From: Wolfiporia cocos | Lineage: Eukaryota; Basidiomycota; Agaricomycetes; Polyporales; Phaeolaceae | NCBI GenBank assembly: GCA_029448655.1 | Contig: JACCLO010000006.1 | Coordinates: 1,116,001 to 1,180,000 of the forward strand | Length of the DNA: 64,000 nt | Direction of reading: 5' to 3' | Shown here: positions 24,495 to 36,122 of the stretch, piece after piece | Layout: every line of letters starts with the position of its first letter | How positions within the stretch are numbered: the first letter of the stretch is position 1 | Translations under genes and position numbers: made by a program | The notes under the pieces: generated by a model | Database searches by the model: none | What the model was told of the DNA's origin: nothing | The model's input: the letters and a program-made list of their open reading frames with translations, nothing else

Positions 24495-25066
24495 ATGAAG
24501 TTCCTCGCTGCACTCGCTACTCTCGTCGCTCTCCCCGCGGCCTTTGCAATTCCTGCTGCAAGGGATGTAGTCACTGAGTACAAGGTCACCTACGACGTGA
24601 CCTACCAGAACCCGTCCACCTACCTCAGCAATGTTGCTTGTTCCAACGGTCCTAACGGCCTCGAGACCAAGGGTAAGCCATCGTCGCCACAGATTTCTTG
24701 TCGCTAAAACACGGTGAATGTCAATGTTCCAGGGTACACAAACTTCAGCTCCCTGCCGAATTTCCCGTACATAGGAGGGGCCTTTGCCGTTGCCGGTCTG
24801 TCCCACATAGCCGTGCCTTGACGCACAGTCCGTGTTCACATCGTCTAACGCTGTCTGCAGGCTGGAACTCGCCAAACTGCGGATCGTGCTGGCAGCTCAC
24901 AAACGGAGAAATCAGCGTGAATATTCTCGCCATTGACACCGCGCCCGAGGGCTTCAACATCGCGCTCGAGGTGATGAATCAGCTTAGCCCCGACGGCGAG
25001 GGCGTGCACCAGGGATACATTTACGTGAATGCGACGGAGGTCGACCCGTCCGTCTGTGGGATCTGA
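24495..25066 (+). CDS. Cerato-platanin family secreted protein
   Basis: Small secreted expansin-like protein associated with fungal cell walls and with plant interaction. Three exons (24495-24672, 24733-24795, 24861-25066) join in phase for 148 aa. The signal peptide is clear (MKFLAALATLVALPAAFA). The mature part shows the family pattern: YDVTYQNPSTYLSNVACSNG, LETKGYTNFSSLPNFPYIGG, GWNSPNCGSCWQLTNG, NILAIDTAPEGFNIALEVMN and VDPSVCGI. All four conserved cysteines (VAC, NC, SC, VC) are present, so the two disulphides can form. It is usually strongly expressed, which is consistent with the nearby TATA box. Proteins of this family are described as elicitors in some fungi; nothing here shows such activity. 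A broken paralogue lies 1.5 kb upstream. Confidence 0.95.
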
Positions 25067-26334
25067 TGCGGTTCGTAACTGCTGTGAGGATGATGGACTG
25101 TCGCGCTGCGGTCTCGAAGGAGGGATTCATTCCCAATGAGCGTGTTGGTAGCCGCAGTCGTGGATTGTGGTGTCATGGACATTACTCTTGCGGCAATTGT
25201 GTACACATTAATCCTATATATGGACTGTTAGCAAGTACAACAACCCAAGCGGCGAGTTTCCATATACTCACCTGATCAGTGGGACTACCGTCGCATGATG
25301 ATGCGATGAAAAGAAACTTGAGCAGGTTCTATAGAAACGTGCTGAAGGGTTCATCCATGGTTTAATCTCCATTTTGCCCAGTACAAGATTCAATTATCGG
25401 TAGTTTATGCGAGTGCCAAGGGCAACGGAGGCTAACGGGAGGGCCTCGTTTCGAGCCCGCGTCCTATAATGGGTATTAGTCATTGAACATCAGCTTGAGG
25501 GAAGGTCGTTCTTTGCGCACCTCTGTATTTTCTGACAAGCCGCTTCGCCACGGCTTCATCATGCTCAATGGGAGAGAGAATCATAGCTAGCCGGATGGGA
25601 TCATCAAAATCAACGATGCAATCAGTACCTGCTTACACGTACGACTGTTGCGCGTCTGACATGCCTCCGCGGCGCATCAAGTCTGCGCACGGGCTGTCCT
25701 GGACCCACAGCCCTGACGCTGTGCACAGATCAGAGCACATATCGCTGTTGGCTGCATGCTCGTGGAATGGGTGCGCCTGTCACAGGCTCAGGGACAAAGA
25801 ACCTCCGCTTCGAGTTCATGCAATGATCCAGGCCTCACTGGATCTGTGGTAGTATGGCACAGGTGTGATCAGATAGATATCTGATGAACATGTTGAAGAA
25901 CTGGAAGAGTTGTATGGCGTCCGAGTTAGCTGGTACATGAGACACATCGTACACACAGGCAGCATGCTTTCCCGAGAAGAGAACATACCGATATGCATGG
26001 GATGAGTGTAATAGACCGCTTCTCGCGTCTAAGATACTATCAAAGGCTTCTGCACGCCACCTCCATACTGCACGCCGTCAGTCTGGCCATACCGTGAGAC
26101 TGACACCCATGCAGACATAGATTATATCTTCCCATCCTGCGATCGCAGTGCAACATATTGCCCGAACAACCCCAACATGGGAGGTCTCCGGCGCGTCCAC
26201 ACGTGGTCGGTATCCGTGGCGACCCGATAAGGCAGGTGGTCATGTACTCCGCACAGAGCGACCCGGGCGCCTATGCACCCAACTATTACTCTATCCCCCT
26301 CCCTTTTCCTCCGTCGGTCCTTCTCCTCGCCACA
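25067..26334. other. Intergenic region upstream of casein kinase 1
   Basis: No gene is recognised. The last 180 bp form an open frame continuous with the kinase start (from an ATG at 26158). I treat this as 5' leader because its composition differs from the kinase N-terminus. Confidence 0.5.
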
Positions 26335-29288
26335 ATGACCACCCCTCATGTAATCGCCTCCTCCTCCGGGCACCACACCTCGCAATCCGCAACGTCTAAT
26401 GGCGTCGTCGGCTCGCATTTCCGCGTCGGCAAGAAGATCGGCGAGGGCTCGTTCGGCGTCGTCTTCGAAGGTGCGTCCGGACCTCGGTGAGGCGGCGCGG
26501 GCGGTGTTCTAACAGCGCTCTGCGAGCAGGCACGAACATGCTCAACACCCAGCCTGTGGCCATCAAGTTTGTACGTGGCCGTTCAAGCTGTTGCCAGTGG
26601 GGTGGTGCTCACGCATGACTGACGCTTCCAGGAACCACGCAAATCGGAGGCCCCGCAGTTGCGCGACGAGTACAGGTCGTACCGCACGCTGAACGGCACA
26701 CGTATGTCCACTCGCTTATGCTAGCTGCGCTTAGTCCCGCAGTTGGGCCCTCGCTCGTTGGAGACGGCCTTCTGTCCGGAACCCTTGGTGCGGCTTCCGT
26801 CCGCCTAAACTCCCGAGGGCTGTTTGACTCGGAGATAATAGTGGCCCTGTCGCCTCATTCACCAGCGTTGTGCTCACGGTAAATGACGACATTAGCCAGA
26901 GTGGTTACAGCCATCTTGAGCGGGCGCGCGTCGGGCTGTCGGCGTCATGATGCGCATCTGACACGGCAACCGATACTCGCCGCCACGCATCGCATGCCGT
27001 TATCCTTCCGGTTCCCCGTGCCGCGAAGGATTGCTGCCGCAGATACCATCCGAAAGTTGATGCCACCCTTGGGCTTCCCCAGCGAGTTGCGGCCTTTTCA
27101 TTTCACAATGCTCACACGTAACGGAACAACTCGCTAACGTCCTATATTTATCTTGTTCTCCTGGCGCATACAGCCGGTGTCCCGCAAGTGCACTACTTCG
27201 GCCAGGAAGGGCTCCACAATGTGCTTGTCATTGACCTGCTCGGCCCAAACTTGGAGGATCTGTTTGACATGTGCGGGCGCAAGTTCACCATTAAGACGGT
27301 GTGCATGGCTGCGAAACAGATGGTAAGCAAATTTTAGCTAATTGTGGCGGAAAGGGGCCGTCGGGTGTGGGTGTGGTGACACAGCCTCGTCTCGAGTACG
27401 GGACGTGGTTCCGCCATGCCTTGTCGCGACCACGTCCGCTCCGGCGCCAATTAGCCGCCGAGATCAAAGTAGCCTGTATCGGGCCATCACATTCTCAAGC
27501 GCCTGCGCTCGGGTTACTCTATCCTCAGACAACACGCTTGTGTGCGTGATCATCCCGCGTTCATTTACTGAGTGCATCTGGCCTGGGATGTACACCACGC
27601 AGTGTAATCACTCCGTGCCTTTCATTTCGCTTCCGTCAGGTCTCGCCCTTCTATCTCGACATGCCATGTTCGCCACACCACGTCGTGGCGCACCGCCGGC
27701 GTTCATGCAGAGCGTTGACTTTATTGTGTACAGGTGACCCGGGTGCAGGCGATTCATGACAAGTCCCTCATCTACCGCGATATCAAGCCCGACAACTTCC
27801 TCATTGGTGTCCCGGGATCCAAGACCGCCAATACCATCCACATTATCGGTATGTATGCTCTTCTATGCCAACAATCAATGTCTGCTGCGGCGTGATATCG
27901 CTCCTGCCCGTGGTGGCATGTATGTGATGTTCATTCGACACGCATTTCGCCTCACGGTAGTGGACTACCCCTTTCTCTTCATTCTCCGACCAGAAGCACT
28001 AATCTGATATCACACCTGCAGACTTTGGTATGGCGAAGCACTATCGTGACCCGAAGACGAAAGTGCACATCCCGTACCGCGAGCGCAAGTCGCTCTCTGG
28101 CACCGCGCGTTACATGTCAATTAACACGCACCTTGGTCGCGAACAGTCGCGGCGGGATGACTTGGAATCCCTCGGGCACGTCTTCATGTACTTCTTGCGC
28201 GGTGGGCTTCCATGGCAGGGTCTCCGCGCTGCGACGAACAAGCAGAAGTACGAGAAGATTGGTGAGAAGAAGCAGAGCACGCCCATTGAGGAGCTATGCG
28301 AGGGCTTCCCTGGTAAGTTTCCGTCCGCGTCTCCGGCACGCCGCCTGTGCATCACTTTCGCGCGGCTAACACGATGTTCAGAGGAGTTCTCGATCTATAT
28401 GAATTACGTCCGCAAGCTCGGGTTTGAGGAGACGCCCGACTATGATTTTCTGCGTGACCTGTTCACGAAGGTGCTCAAGACGCTCGGGGAGCAGGAGGAC
28501 GGCGTCTTTGATTGGATGCTCCTAAACAATGGCAAGGGCTGGGAAGCTGGGCACGTGCGTAGACCTCCCCAAATTGTTGCATCATGAATACGTGCTTACT
28601 GTGAAATCGCCAGACGCCATCCACGCTCCTTGCGCAGGCGCACGCGAACGCTGCGGCGCCTCACACGCCTCACCGTGAGCACCGCTCGCGCCACGACGGC
28701 CCACGGCATCGCACGTCACGGCAGATCCAAGAAGGCGGCCAACCGACGTCTGCGCCGCTCGTGCTTGCGCCCACGCCCGCTCACGTTAAGGGCTCCAGCC
28801 GACGCGCGCAGCAACAGGGCCAGCAAGACTCGCGGGGAAACTCGCGCGAGCATGTCAGTGTACAGCCGCTACCGCCAACAAGTCGGCGCGCAAGCCAGCA
28901 GCGGCTGCCGGGTGAACGCGACAGCACCGGGCTCGCGCAACACCCGTATGCCGCGGCGCCGAGCCCCGGTGGGTACCGCAACGTGCCGCCGGGCGCATAT
29001 GACCGCCAGTCACCAAACACACCGGGTGGCGTGCTCCCGAACGGGAATGGCGCGGCGAACGGCAACGCAGACTCGTTTGTGTATGGCCAGCAACAGGTCA
29101 AGCCAGGGACGAACTCGAGGGACGGGACCACGACGACGCCTGGGACGGGGCGGGAAGCGGCCAATGGGGCTGGTACGCGCTTGAACGTGTACGACCGCGA
29201 GCAGATGGCGCGTGCTACGAGTGGAGATGGCGAGCATGGACACGGTAGGAAGAAGAGCTTCTGGGCGGCGTTCTGCTGCCGCGGTTGA
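26335..29288 (+). CDS. Casein kinase 1, membrane-anchored (YCK/CK1-gamma type)
   Basis: Ser/Thr kinase acting at the plasma membrane or endosomes in nutrient signalling and trafficking (family knowledge). Eight exons join in phase: 26335-26470, 26530-26570, 26632-26701, 27174-27322, 27734-27848, 28022-28312, 28382-28554, 28614-29288; total 549 aa. Motifs in order: [16 protein letters not shown] (glycine loop), PVAIKF (catalytic Lys), [14 protein letters not shown] (catalytic loop), [12 protein letters not shown] (DFG), [20 protein letters not shown] (CK1 signature) and [18 protein letters not shown]. After the kinase domain comes a Gln/Pro/Ser-rich tail of about 200 residues, ending FWAAFCCRG. 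The Cys-Cys pair near the C-terminus is the usual palmitoylation site of Yck-type kinases. Introns 3, 4 and 5 are 472, 411 and 172 bp, far above the local norm. The start chosen is the Met before [11 protein letters not shown]. Confidence 0.95.
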
Positions 29289-32200
29289 GCTTTGCGCCTC
29301 AGATAACAATGTGAGTGTTATGTGCTGGCTGCATGTGACGTGTGATGTTGATGGTGCGCGTGTCCAGACCCAATGCACGTTCACACTCACGACCATCTGA
29401 CGAGCAACGATATCCTACCGTATTCCCACTGCACTGCCGCCACGACGCCCTGCCAGTCCAAAACCTCCGCGCCCCGCGATATATCCCGCACGCACGCTGC
29501 ATCGCCCGCTTTGGTTCAGCTACGGACACCGGTCTGCACATAGTCTTGTCCATATTCCCTATTCCTATTACCTGACCAGCCATAAGCAATAAGCCCTAAC
29601 CGCCTCGCACGCGTCGTATTCCCCGCCCTCTCCCCTGCCCTACCGCCTACCGCCTACTTCCTATCGCTATTGTTTAGTCGCGTTACCCTGTATAGTAGCT
29701 TCATTTTGCGGTCTCTGACCCCCGTCCCACTCACGGGTCGGTGCGCGCGCGCCGAGCGCCTGCGCCCGACGACTGACACTCCTTGACTTGCCTTGTTATC
29801 CTTCCGGTTACGTATGCGCTTTTTCCCGCCACGTCTAATATATCTTTAGATCGTTCTGCTGTTGCATGTCGAGTTGGTAATTAGAAATCGCTGGTTGTCC
29901 AGTACGCAGTGTCGTCGCTTGAGGATACACATGTGCGTCGGGCCTACGATGAACGTCGCGGTACGTGGGCTCATCTGTCTGCATTTGACATTTGACAGTG
30001 CAGACGAGGAAGATGGCTGGTTGTCCGTATGCATGTCTGCCTCCGTGTCGGCGAGGTACGCATCTGAAGTCACCTCTGGTAACGATCTGAATCGCCGTTC
30101 GTTTGACAGTACTTGGTATGTGTTGGTCCTCCCAAGCGGCCAGGTGAACCAGATGAGGGCCTGCTGCCCTCCCAGCGCCCGCATACATAGGCCTTACTGC
30201 TCGGAGTTCCCTCGGGGTACCCCTATGCCGATCACAGACTGCCCAACATACCTTGCTCACCGACCCCGAGGTCTCCGCAAGGCTTCGGCGACCACTTCCT
30301 AGCTTGTCCTCGACTCGGTCTTCGATGCCCCGAGTCGTTTCAGATCGGATCATGGTGCGGGCACAATCCACTTTGCGCGTGCCGAATGTCTGCGAGCGAA
30401 GCCCAGCAGGATATTGCGCTCGTTGACGACGTTGTCTGCGTTGATGCGGGAGGGACGGAGGGCTTAGCGGGAGACTAGCTGACACTAGTCACTCGCGGAC
30501 GAACAGGTCTCGGCGCACTGGGCACTTAGCGCACTTTGTTGGTGTGCGGGATCAGAGTTGGGCGCAGGACATCGTTGCAGAGCGCACCGCACACCTTTGG
30601 ACAAGCGGTCGGCGTCTTGATGTCGCTTTACTACTTGATAGCTGCGTCCGGTGATTGTCGGACAGGGCATGTTGAGGCCGGAAAACTTGCGGTTACCTGG
30701 GAATCCTTGCTGCAATGTTCTTAGAATGGTATGTGACAGGGTAACGAGGCTCCTAGGAAGTGCCCCCAGTGCTTCAGGCCCAAATTTTGGTTGCGAGCCT
30801 CCCCAGAATCCGTCGTCAAAATTTACAGTTCGGGTGTGACATGGCTGATTAGTGCTCGGGCCTCTGCTTCAAGTTGAATCTTGGAGATTCGCACAGAAGA
30901 TCCATTCCCTAAATTTCAGCAGGAATAATTGTTGGCCCAGAAGTTGGGAGCTTGTGCCATGAGTGCTTATCTGTGCGGCATTCCCAAGGCCAAATACATG
31001 GCGTTTCTGAAGGATAAGCGTGTGAGGGGTTTCCCGATGCCTGCTAAACGAGCTCTTTCACGTTCAAATTAGGCCGAGAGGATGCATCTACGCGCGCATA
31101 TACTATGGTGCGGTGTGCAACTCACCAGGATGCACTGGCGACGACAGGTATAATGTGTCAAGTAGCGAGTAAGACGGTGCACAGCTCAAACACAGAGGAG
31201 TCGCTCAGCAGGAGCAGGCAATTTTAAACTCCGCTTCTCATCATGCAGCAGCGCGTCGGCGACGCGATGCCACGACGCGTAGAGGCGTAATGGGTCTCGT
31301 GACCGCGTACATGTTGCTTCGCGATGTGATTCTCGACTCAGGGGCAAAGGTTCAGTTCGTCGCCATCGGTCTCTCAGCGATAAGAGTGTCTAAATCATAC
31401 AGGAAGTCATCCAGTGGGGACACGCCACAGCTACATTGCCGCATTCATACGTACTACATATGCCCCAGTCTCATGTAGCTGCTACGGTTTCACCTTGACA
31501 TGCACAATGTGACATGCAGCCACTGGCAATGGAACTTTGCGCAGCTGCTGAGGGGCATGCGGCGTAGCTGGAGCTCGTGAGTGGATCCACTGCATGCTGC
31601 GAAACGTAACGGGATGGTTCATTGTGAGGTGGGGAGAAAGTTCATGGCGGCCAAAAGCTCTCAGCTGCACGCACGTAAGGCCATTGGGGTGGTGACACCG
31701 TGCTGACGATGTATTACGTTGCGACAATCATGAACTATTGGCACGGAGCTGCGACAGGTCGCGAGTGCTCGAGTAGGAATCGTGCGCGTCGAGAAGGGGA
31801 ATGTGCGTCAATACGAAGTTGATGATCAGCGCGTGCCACATGCTAGCCATTGGCAGTCCCAGCGGTCCCGGCGGCCCGTGGCTCTTCGAGGTTACATCGC
31901 TGCAGACGCAGGAACCGACGATCGGCTCAACGAGCACTCGCTGGCACCAAACACAGTGGTGTTGCATGCGACCGCCATGGGCGAATACTACGGAGAGACG
32001 AATGCAGTGCTGTGAGCTGCGTAGCTCTCCGCGAGGGAAAAACGAAAGATGGAACGACGCAATAGGACGCCACTGAGGAAGAGGATCAGCCTGAGCTTCC
32101 GTGGCCTGATCTTGGTTGCAAATTCAGCGTATATTTCGGGTGCCTGTCATCCCGAAGGCGAGGACTTTCTAGCCCGCCCAGGTCCCACTGTCTCTCATAA

Positions 32201-32627
32201 TACGTTATTTAGCCAAAGCAAGCGAATTGCCCATGTCAATGCTGATGATCATTCGAGGGGACCCAGGCAACCGTCACGCCCATAGCCTAATTTGGATAGG
32301 GCGGGCACGTGATCATGTGACAAGATGCGTCGGCAAGAGATCTCGATCGCGGCTGGACGCGCCCGGGATCGGCTGGACGCGTCACGCGCGCGTCATAGGC
32401 GAATGGCTCGCCGCAAACCCCATCCGCAAGAGTTCACACCCGTCACACCCGCCCCGCAGGCTCCCCGCAACTGCCGCCGACGTGGCGAGTGCGGCCGCAG
32501 CAGTGTTCACAGAATGTACAGTCTATTGCGGCGGCGAATAAGTGAGACGCGAAACTATACTCATACAGCGGCATAACGACAGCGAACAGTCCATCCCCAA
32601 CGATCGTATCATCATGAAATCCAGGCA
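29289..32627. other. Long gene-free region
   Basis: Over 3.3 kb with no recognisable gene. The first few hundred bases are probably the casein kinase 3' UTR, pyrimidine-rich with many short C/T runs. Longer open frames such as the minus-strand one at 30485-29835 lack domains and have random-like composition. No tRNA, inverted repeat or clear transposon relic is visible. Confidence 0.45.
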
Positions 32628-33236
32628 TCATTTCCGTTCCTTCCAAGCACTGTCGACCCCTAACTTTGAGAACTTCTCCGCAACGGCGTCGGGAGGCGGG
32701 TTCCTATCCGCGAGCGTGCCTTGTCCCTGCTTCGTCGTCTGCGCGTCCATCATCCCCAGGCTGCCCTCGCTCCCGCCGCGGGCGCCCATCTCGCCGGGCG
32801 CCGCAGCATGTCTAATAGCTGAGCTCTCCTTCACGCCCGCTGCGTTCTGCGGCGCGCGGTCGGTGATCGGATGAGCGAAGCTTGGGCTAGTAGAAGCACG
32901 ACGCGCACCCTCGTTCGCCGGCGCCTCCGCGGCGGCGTAGTTTTGGTAGGGCGCGGACGTCGGATACGCCCCGGACGGCACCGCGTATGGCGTGTTGGCG
33001 GGGTCCGGCTCCGACACGACATACATGTGCGTGCCGGACGACGACACGGTCGGCTCGGGCGAGTGGTCGAGCTGCTTCTCGTACAGCGGCGAGACGTTAG
33101 ACGACGGCGTGGGCGCCGCGGTCAGCGGCGAGTTGGCGCTCGAGAGCACCTTGAACGGCGAGTGGAAGGCGCGCGCAGGGGCGAACGTGCGCGACAGCGA
33201 GCGGGTGTGCTTTGAGAGTGCGCGGAGAGCAGACAT
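32628..33236 (-). CDS. Putative mitochondrial protein of unknown function
   Basis: Single-exon gene encoding about 202 aa. The start at 33236 gives a typical presequence, MSALRALSKHTRSLSRTFAP, rich in Arg, Ser and Ala without acids. The open frame continues upstream to 33323, but that part is Pro/His-rich leader. The middle is disordered (Ala, Pro and Ser with several Tyr), and the C-terminus is the most ordered segment: GTLADRNPPPDAVAEKFSKL and GVDSAWKERK. This C-terminal pattern looks like one I have seen in agaricomycete predicted proteins. No enzymatic domain is seen; the mitochondrial location is inferred from the presequence only. Confidence 0.65.
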   Translation of the reverse strand: MSALRALSKHTRSLSRTFAPARAFHSPFKVLSSANSPLTAAPTPSSNVSPLYEKQLDHSPEPTVSSSGTHMYVVSEPDPANTPYAVPSGAYPTSAPYQNYAAAEAPANEGARRASTSPSFAHPITDRAPQNAAGVKESSAIRHAAAPGEMGARGGSEGSLGMMDAQTTKQGQGTLADRNPPPDAVAEKFSKLGVDSAWKERK

Positions 33237-33531
33237 GGTTGTATGCGGTGACGGTGGTGGTGGTGGTGGGAAGGACTGAGGAAAGAGGAGGGATCTGGGG
33301 CGGGGAGGGCTGCTCTTAAGCAAAGTGTGGGGTAAACTGGATGCATATACGCATCACTTTCCCACGGATATTTATTTCAGAACATTGTCATGAGAGGGCT
33401 TCTCGTACGATCTCCCCGCGGTTTCCCCGTCACACCAGTGACATGACGACGCCACTGGCTGCTCAAACATGTTGCAGAACGGATCAAGACATTGTGTGAG
33501 GACAAGAAGGGGTCTCACCAGGTAAAAGTCA

Positions 33532-33565
33532 TCCTTCGAAACGGGATCGAACCAGTGACCTTCGA
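33532..33565 (-). pseudogene. tRNA-Tyr 3'-half copy A
   Basis: It matches the T-arm and acceptor end of the intact tRNA-Tyr at 33683 (TTCGATC loop, ACTGG stem), with mutations in the 3' T-stem strand. No anticodon arm is present. A run of A on the plus strand just outside corresponds to a Pol III T-run terminator. Confidence 0.7.
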
Positions 33566-33611
33566 CATAAGTGCGTCGGTCGCCAATGCATAATCACTCC
33601 CACAAAAATGT

Positions 33612-33650
33612 TGCTTCTTCGACTCGGGATCGAACCAGTGACTTTTGACT
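33612..33650 (-). pseudogene. tRNA-Tyr 3'-half copy B
   Basis: A second partial copy of the tRNA-Tyr T-arm and acceptor end, more diverged in the acceptor part (CTTCTTCGA on the plus strand instead of TCCTTCGA). No 5' half is seen. Confidence 0.65.
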
Positions 33651-33682
33651 CTGCAGCCTCAGTCTCGCCAAATAAAAAGGCA

Positions 33683-33769
33683 TCCTTCGAACCGGGATCG
33701 AACCAGTGACCTTGAGATGACCAGGTTAACCATTACAGTCTCACGCTCTTCCAACTGAGCTATCGAAGG
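33683..33769 (-). tRNA. tRNA-Tyr (GTA) with 14-nt intron
   Basis: The acceptor stem CCTTCGA/TCGAAGG with discriminator A, D-arm GCTC/GAGC, anticodon stem TGAGA/TCTCA with loop CTGTAA...A, and T-arm ACTGG-TTCGATC-CCGGT all pair. The anticodon GTA is followed by one A and then a 14-nt intron at the canonical 37/38 position, as in nearly all eukaryotic tRNA-Tyr genes. A TTTTT terminator follows on the minus strand. Confidence 0.95.
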
Positions 33770-36010
33770 TTGCTTCGTATTGAAGCATAGTGTAATATAT
33801 ATCCCACCTTGTGACCGCATAAAAATCCGCGTGACCATGCATTGCGCACGTGACCTTCCCAAAAGAGTATCACGTGCTAAACAATCCTCGTAACGCACCT
33901 CAAGCGGGCTCGCAGGTTGCAGCTGCGTCAAGCTCATCATGGCCCAGCTTGGGTTGAAATTCGTCGGGCTGGACGCCTGCTGGGCCGGGACGATCGTCAG
34001 CTCCAGGAATTGCCTTGCTGTAATCGGCAGCATGAGCGTTCAGCGCCGGAAGCAGCAGAAGCGCCGCCAAAAAGCACAAGCGGCTCGAGTATGCGCGAGC
34101 GGCGAGCAGGACGTAAGCGAGGCTATCCGCGTTTGGTAGTTGAATGGCCCTGTTGTGCGTGCTGCATGGGGTGCAGCGCGGGTAGCGCATACAGGCTGAA
34201 GGGAAGTGCGAGGTGACGGGGATGTATGACATCGGCAAACCTGTATGTGGTGTAGATCCCGGGTGAACGCTTGTGGATTCTCCCTTGTGATCACCGCATG
34301 GAGCTCAGCGTAGTAGCGAATGGATGGGCTGGACCAACGAAGAGCAGATGAGCTTCTTGTGACACGATAGCCGAGTTCTCCGGTGCATGGGTGAGGGAAT
34401 TCGCTCGGGTTCTCCGTTTATGGAGGCCGGATGCAATTACTATCGGCACCGAGGCCTATCTTGCTTCAGCAGGCATCCGGCAAAAGCGTGGCGGTGGCGC
34501 CGAGGGCTATCGACGGCGACGCGCGAATTGTGAGGACGGACGTAAGCAAGGCATCCCGTATTGGCAAAAGTTGTTCGGATGCATCTATAGAATGCATCAG
34601 CACAATCAGCATATAGAATGCATCAACATGGTCAGTACATGGAAATGAATAAGATGACGTGAGTCCGGGCCGTCGACGTACGTGTATGCGCCCTGTTGAC
34701 TCTGAGATGAATGTCACCCGGTCTCTTTTTCTTGTCTCCATTGTGGCCTTCTGACTTGGCAGGCCAATTAACAAATGAATGTAAAACAAGGGAGGGGTTG
34801 CCTACCTGTGTTACTACATGCTCTGGCAGACATGGGAGACGTTCTAGGCAGCCACGACATCCGATGTGCGTCTGCTAGGTATGGCCGGTCAGCGATCGTC
34901 AGCATCAGAACCCGTTCTTCTCCTGCAGAATAACAAATTCGTATTGCCAGAAGCAAGAAACCCGATGTCAAGTGAACGGACATGCGTCACCTGCGAACAG
35001 CAGGTACCCAGTGAGGCTGTCATCATTAGGTAGGTGCAATGCCCGTATGCTGCCGTTCTCAGGATGCGCATACATGCATTGACCAGCCCGTATGGAGATG
35101 TTGTTAGCCGCTCGTGACTATTGTTCTTCAACAAGTGCAGTGGATTCAGTCGGAAGATCCGTTGCTCGGCGTCAGACGTCTTCGTATCACAACTAGAGCG
35201 GCAACACCTCACGCGAGGGTAGCTTCTGGCGTCACTTATCAGTTGTAGACTCGGCAGGCAGGCGCGAACTGTTCTTGACACTCCTTAACTCGGACAGACC
35301 AGACGGTTATCCGCAAGTTCTGGACAGAATCGCGCTGTGGTTGTCGACAAACATGTGTTTGACGGTAAGGATGATGCACATGGACATCCCTGTGATCGAT
35401 GTTGATCCCATAGCCGGTATGGGGCGCATATATGCTCGGGGCCGAACAGCAACCTATGGCCTGGCTGATATCAGATATGAAGTGCATGGTCATTATATCA
35501 CTTGTGCTTGTTCCCGTATCAGTTAGCACCGTGGACGTACGTCATGAAATGGACGCAATCTTGAGCAACTTCGTGGAGAGCACAACAGCGCTCATGGAAC
35601 AACTATTCTCGAGAGGCATGGCAGGTTTCGGCTCCGCCCGCGAGCTTTACTAACCCTGTGAACTCTCATGGAATACTCGCTTTGAAACGATGATTTACCT
35701 GAGAAGGATAGGAGCTGAAGGTTGAAGACGGAGTCAATAGATGTGCAGGATCCCAACAGAGAACGACGCTGAACTTCAATTTAAGTTGCGAGCTAAATCA
35801 TCGCGCAGTCTAAATTATGCGTCAAAGGACATCGTTAACGCGAGCAGAAGGAACTCACCTGTTGATGAAAGCAAATTACTCTAAAGGTGTGCTTGCGCGC
35901 ACTTTCATCGCGAGACAATACCTGGAATCCTGCTCGCGTCGTTTCTTCTGCATGAGGACCGATCTCAAGATCACGAAGCTGCTGACAAATGTTCCTGATC
36001 ACCCAAAAAA
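33770..36010. other. Gene-poor region between two tRNA genes
   Basis: No convincing protein gene. A minus-strand frame at 34238-33900 contains a hydrophobic stretch (LCFLAALLLLPALNAHAADY), but it has no further support. A 14-bp sequence, TATAGAATGCATCA, occurs twice, near 34586 and 34613. Confidence 0.4.
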
Positions 36011-36122
36011 CGACACCAGTGAGATTTGAACTCACGCCCTCAAAGAGGAACAGATCATACTGGGGTTCGAACGCTCGAACTCTTGTTCGAATCTGTCGCC
36101 GTAACCACTTGGCTATGGTGTC
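36011..36122 (-). tRNA. tRNA-Ser (CGA) with 30-nt intron
   Basis: Acceptor stem GACACCA/TGGTGTC with discriminator G, D-stem GCC/GGC, anticodon stem ACAGA/TCTGT with loop TTCGAA...A, class II variable arm CCTC/GAGG, and T-arm GTGAG-TTCAAAT-CTCAC. The mature part is 82 nt. The 30-nt intron follows position 37 and itself contains a hairpin-forming GTTCGAGCGTTCGAAC. A TTTTTT terminator follows directly. Confidence 0.93.

Noticed and set aside
29835..30485. 216-codon minus-strand open frame
   Set aside because: No domain, no promoter context, and composition like the surrounding non-coding DNA.
33900..34238. Possible small secreted or membrane protein on minus
   Set aside because: A hydrophobic run is present, but there is no conserved part, and a plus-strand frame covers the same DNA equally well.
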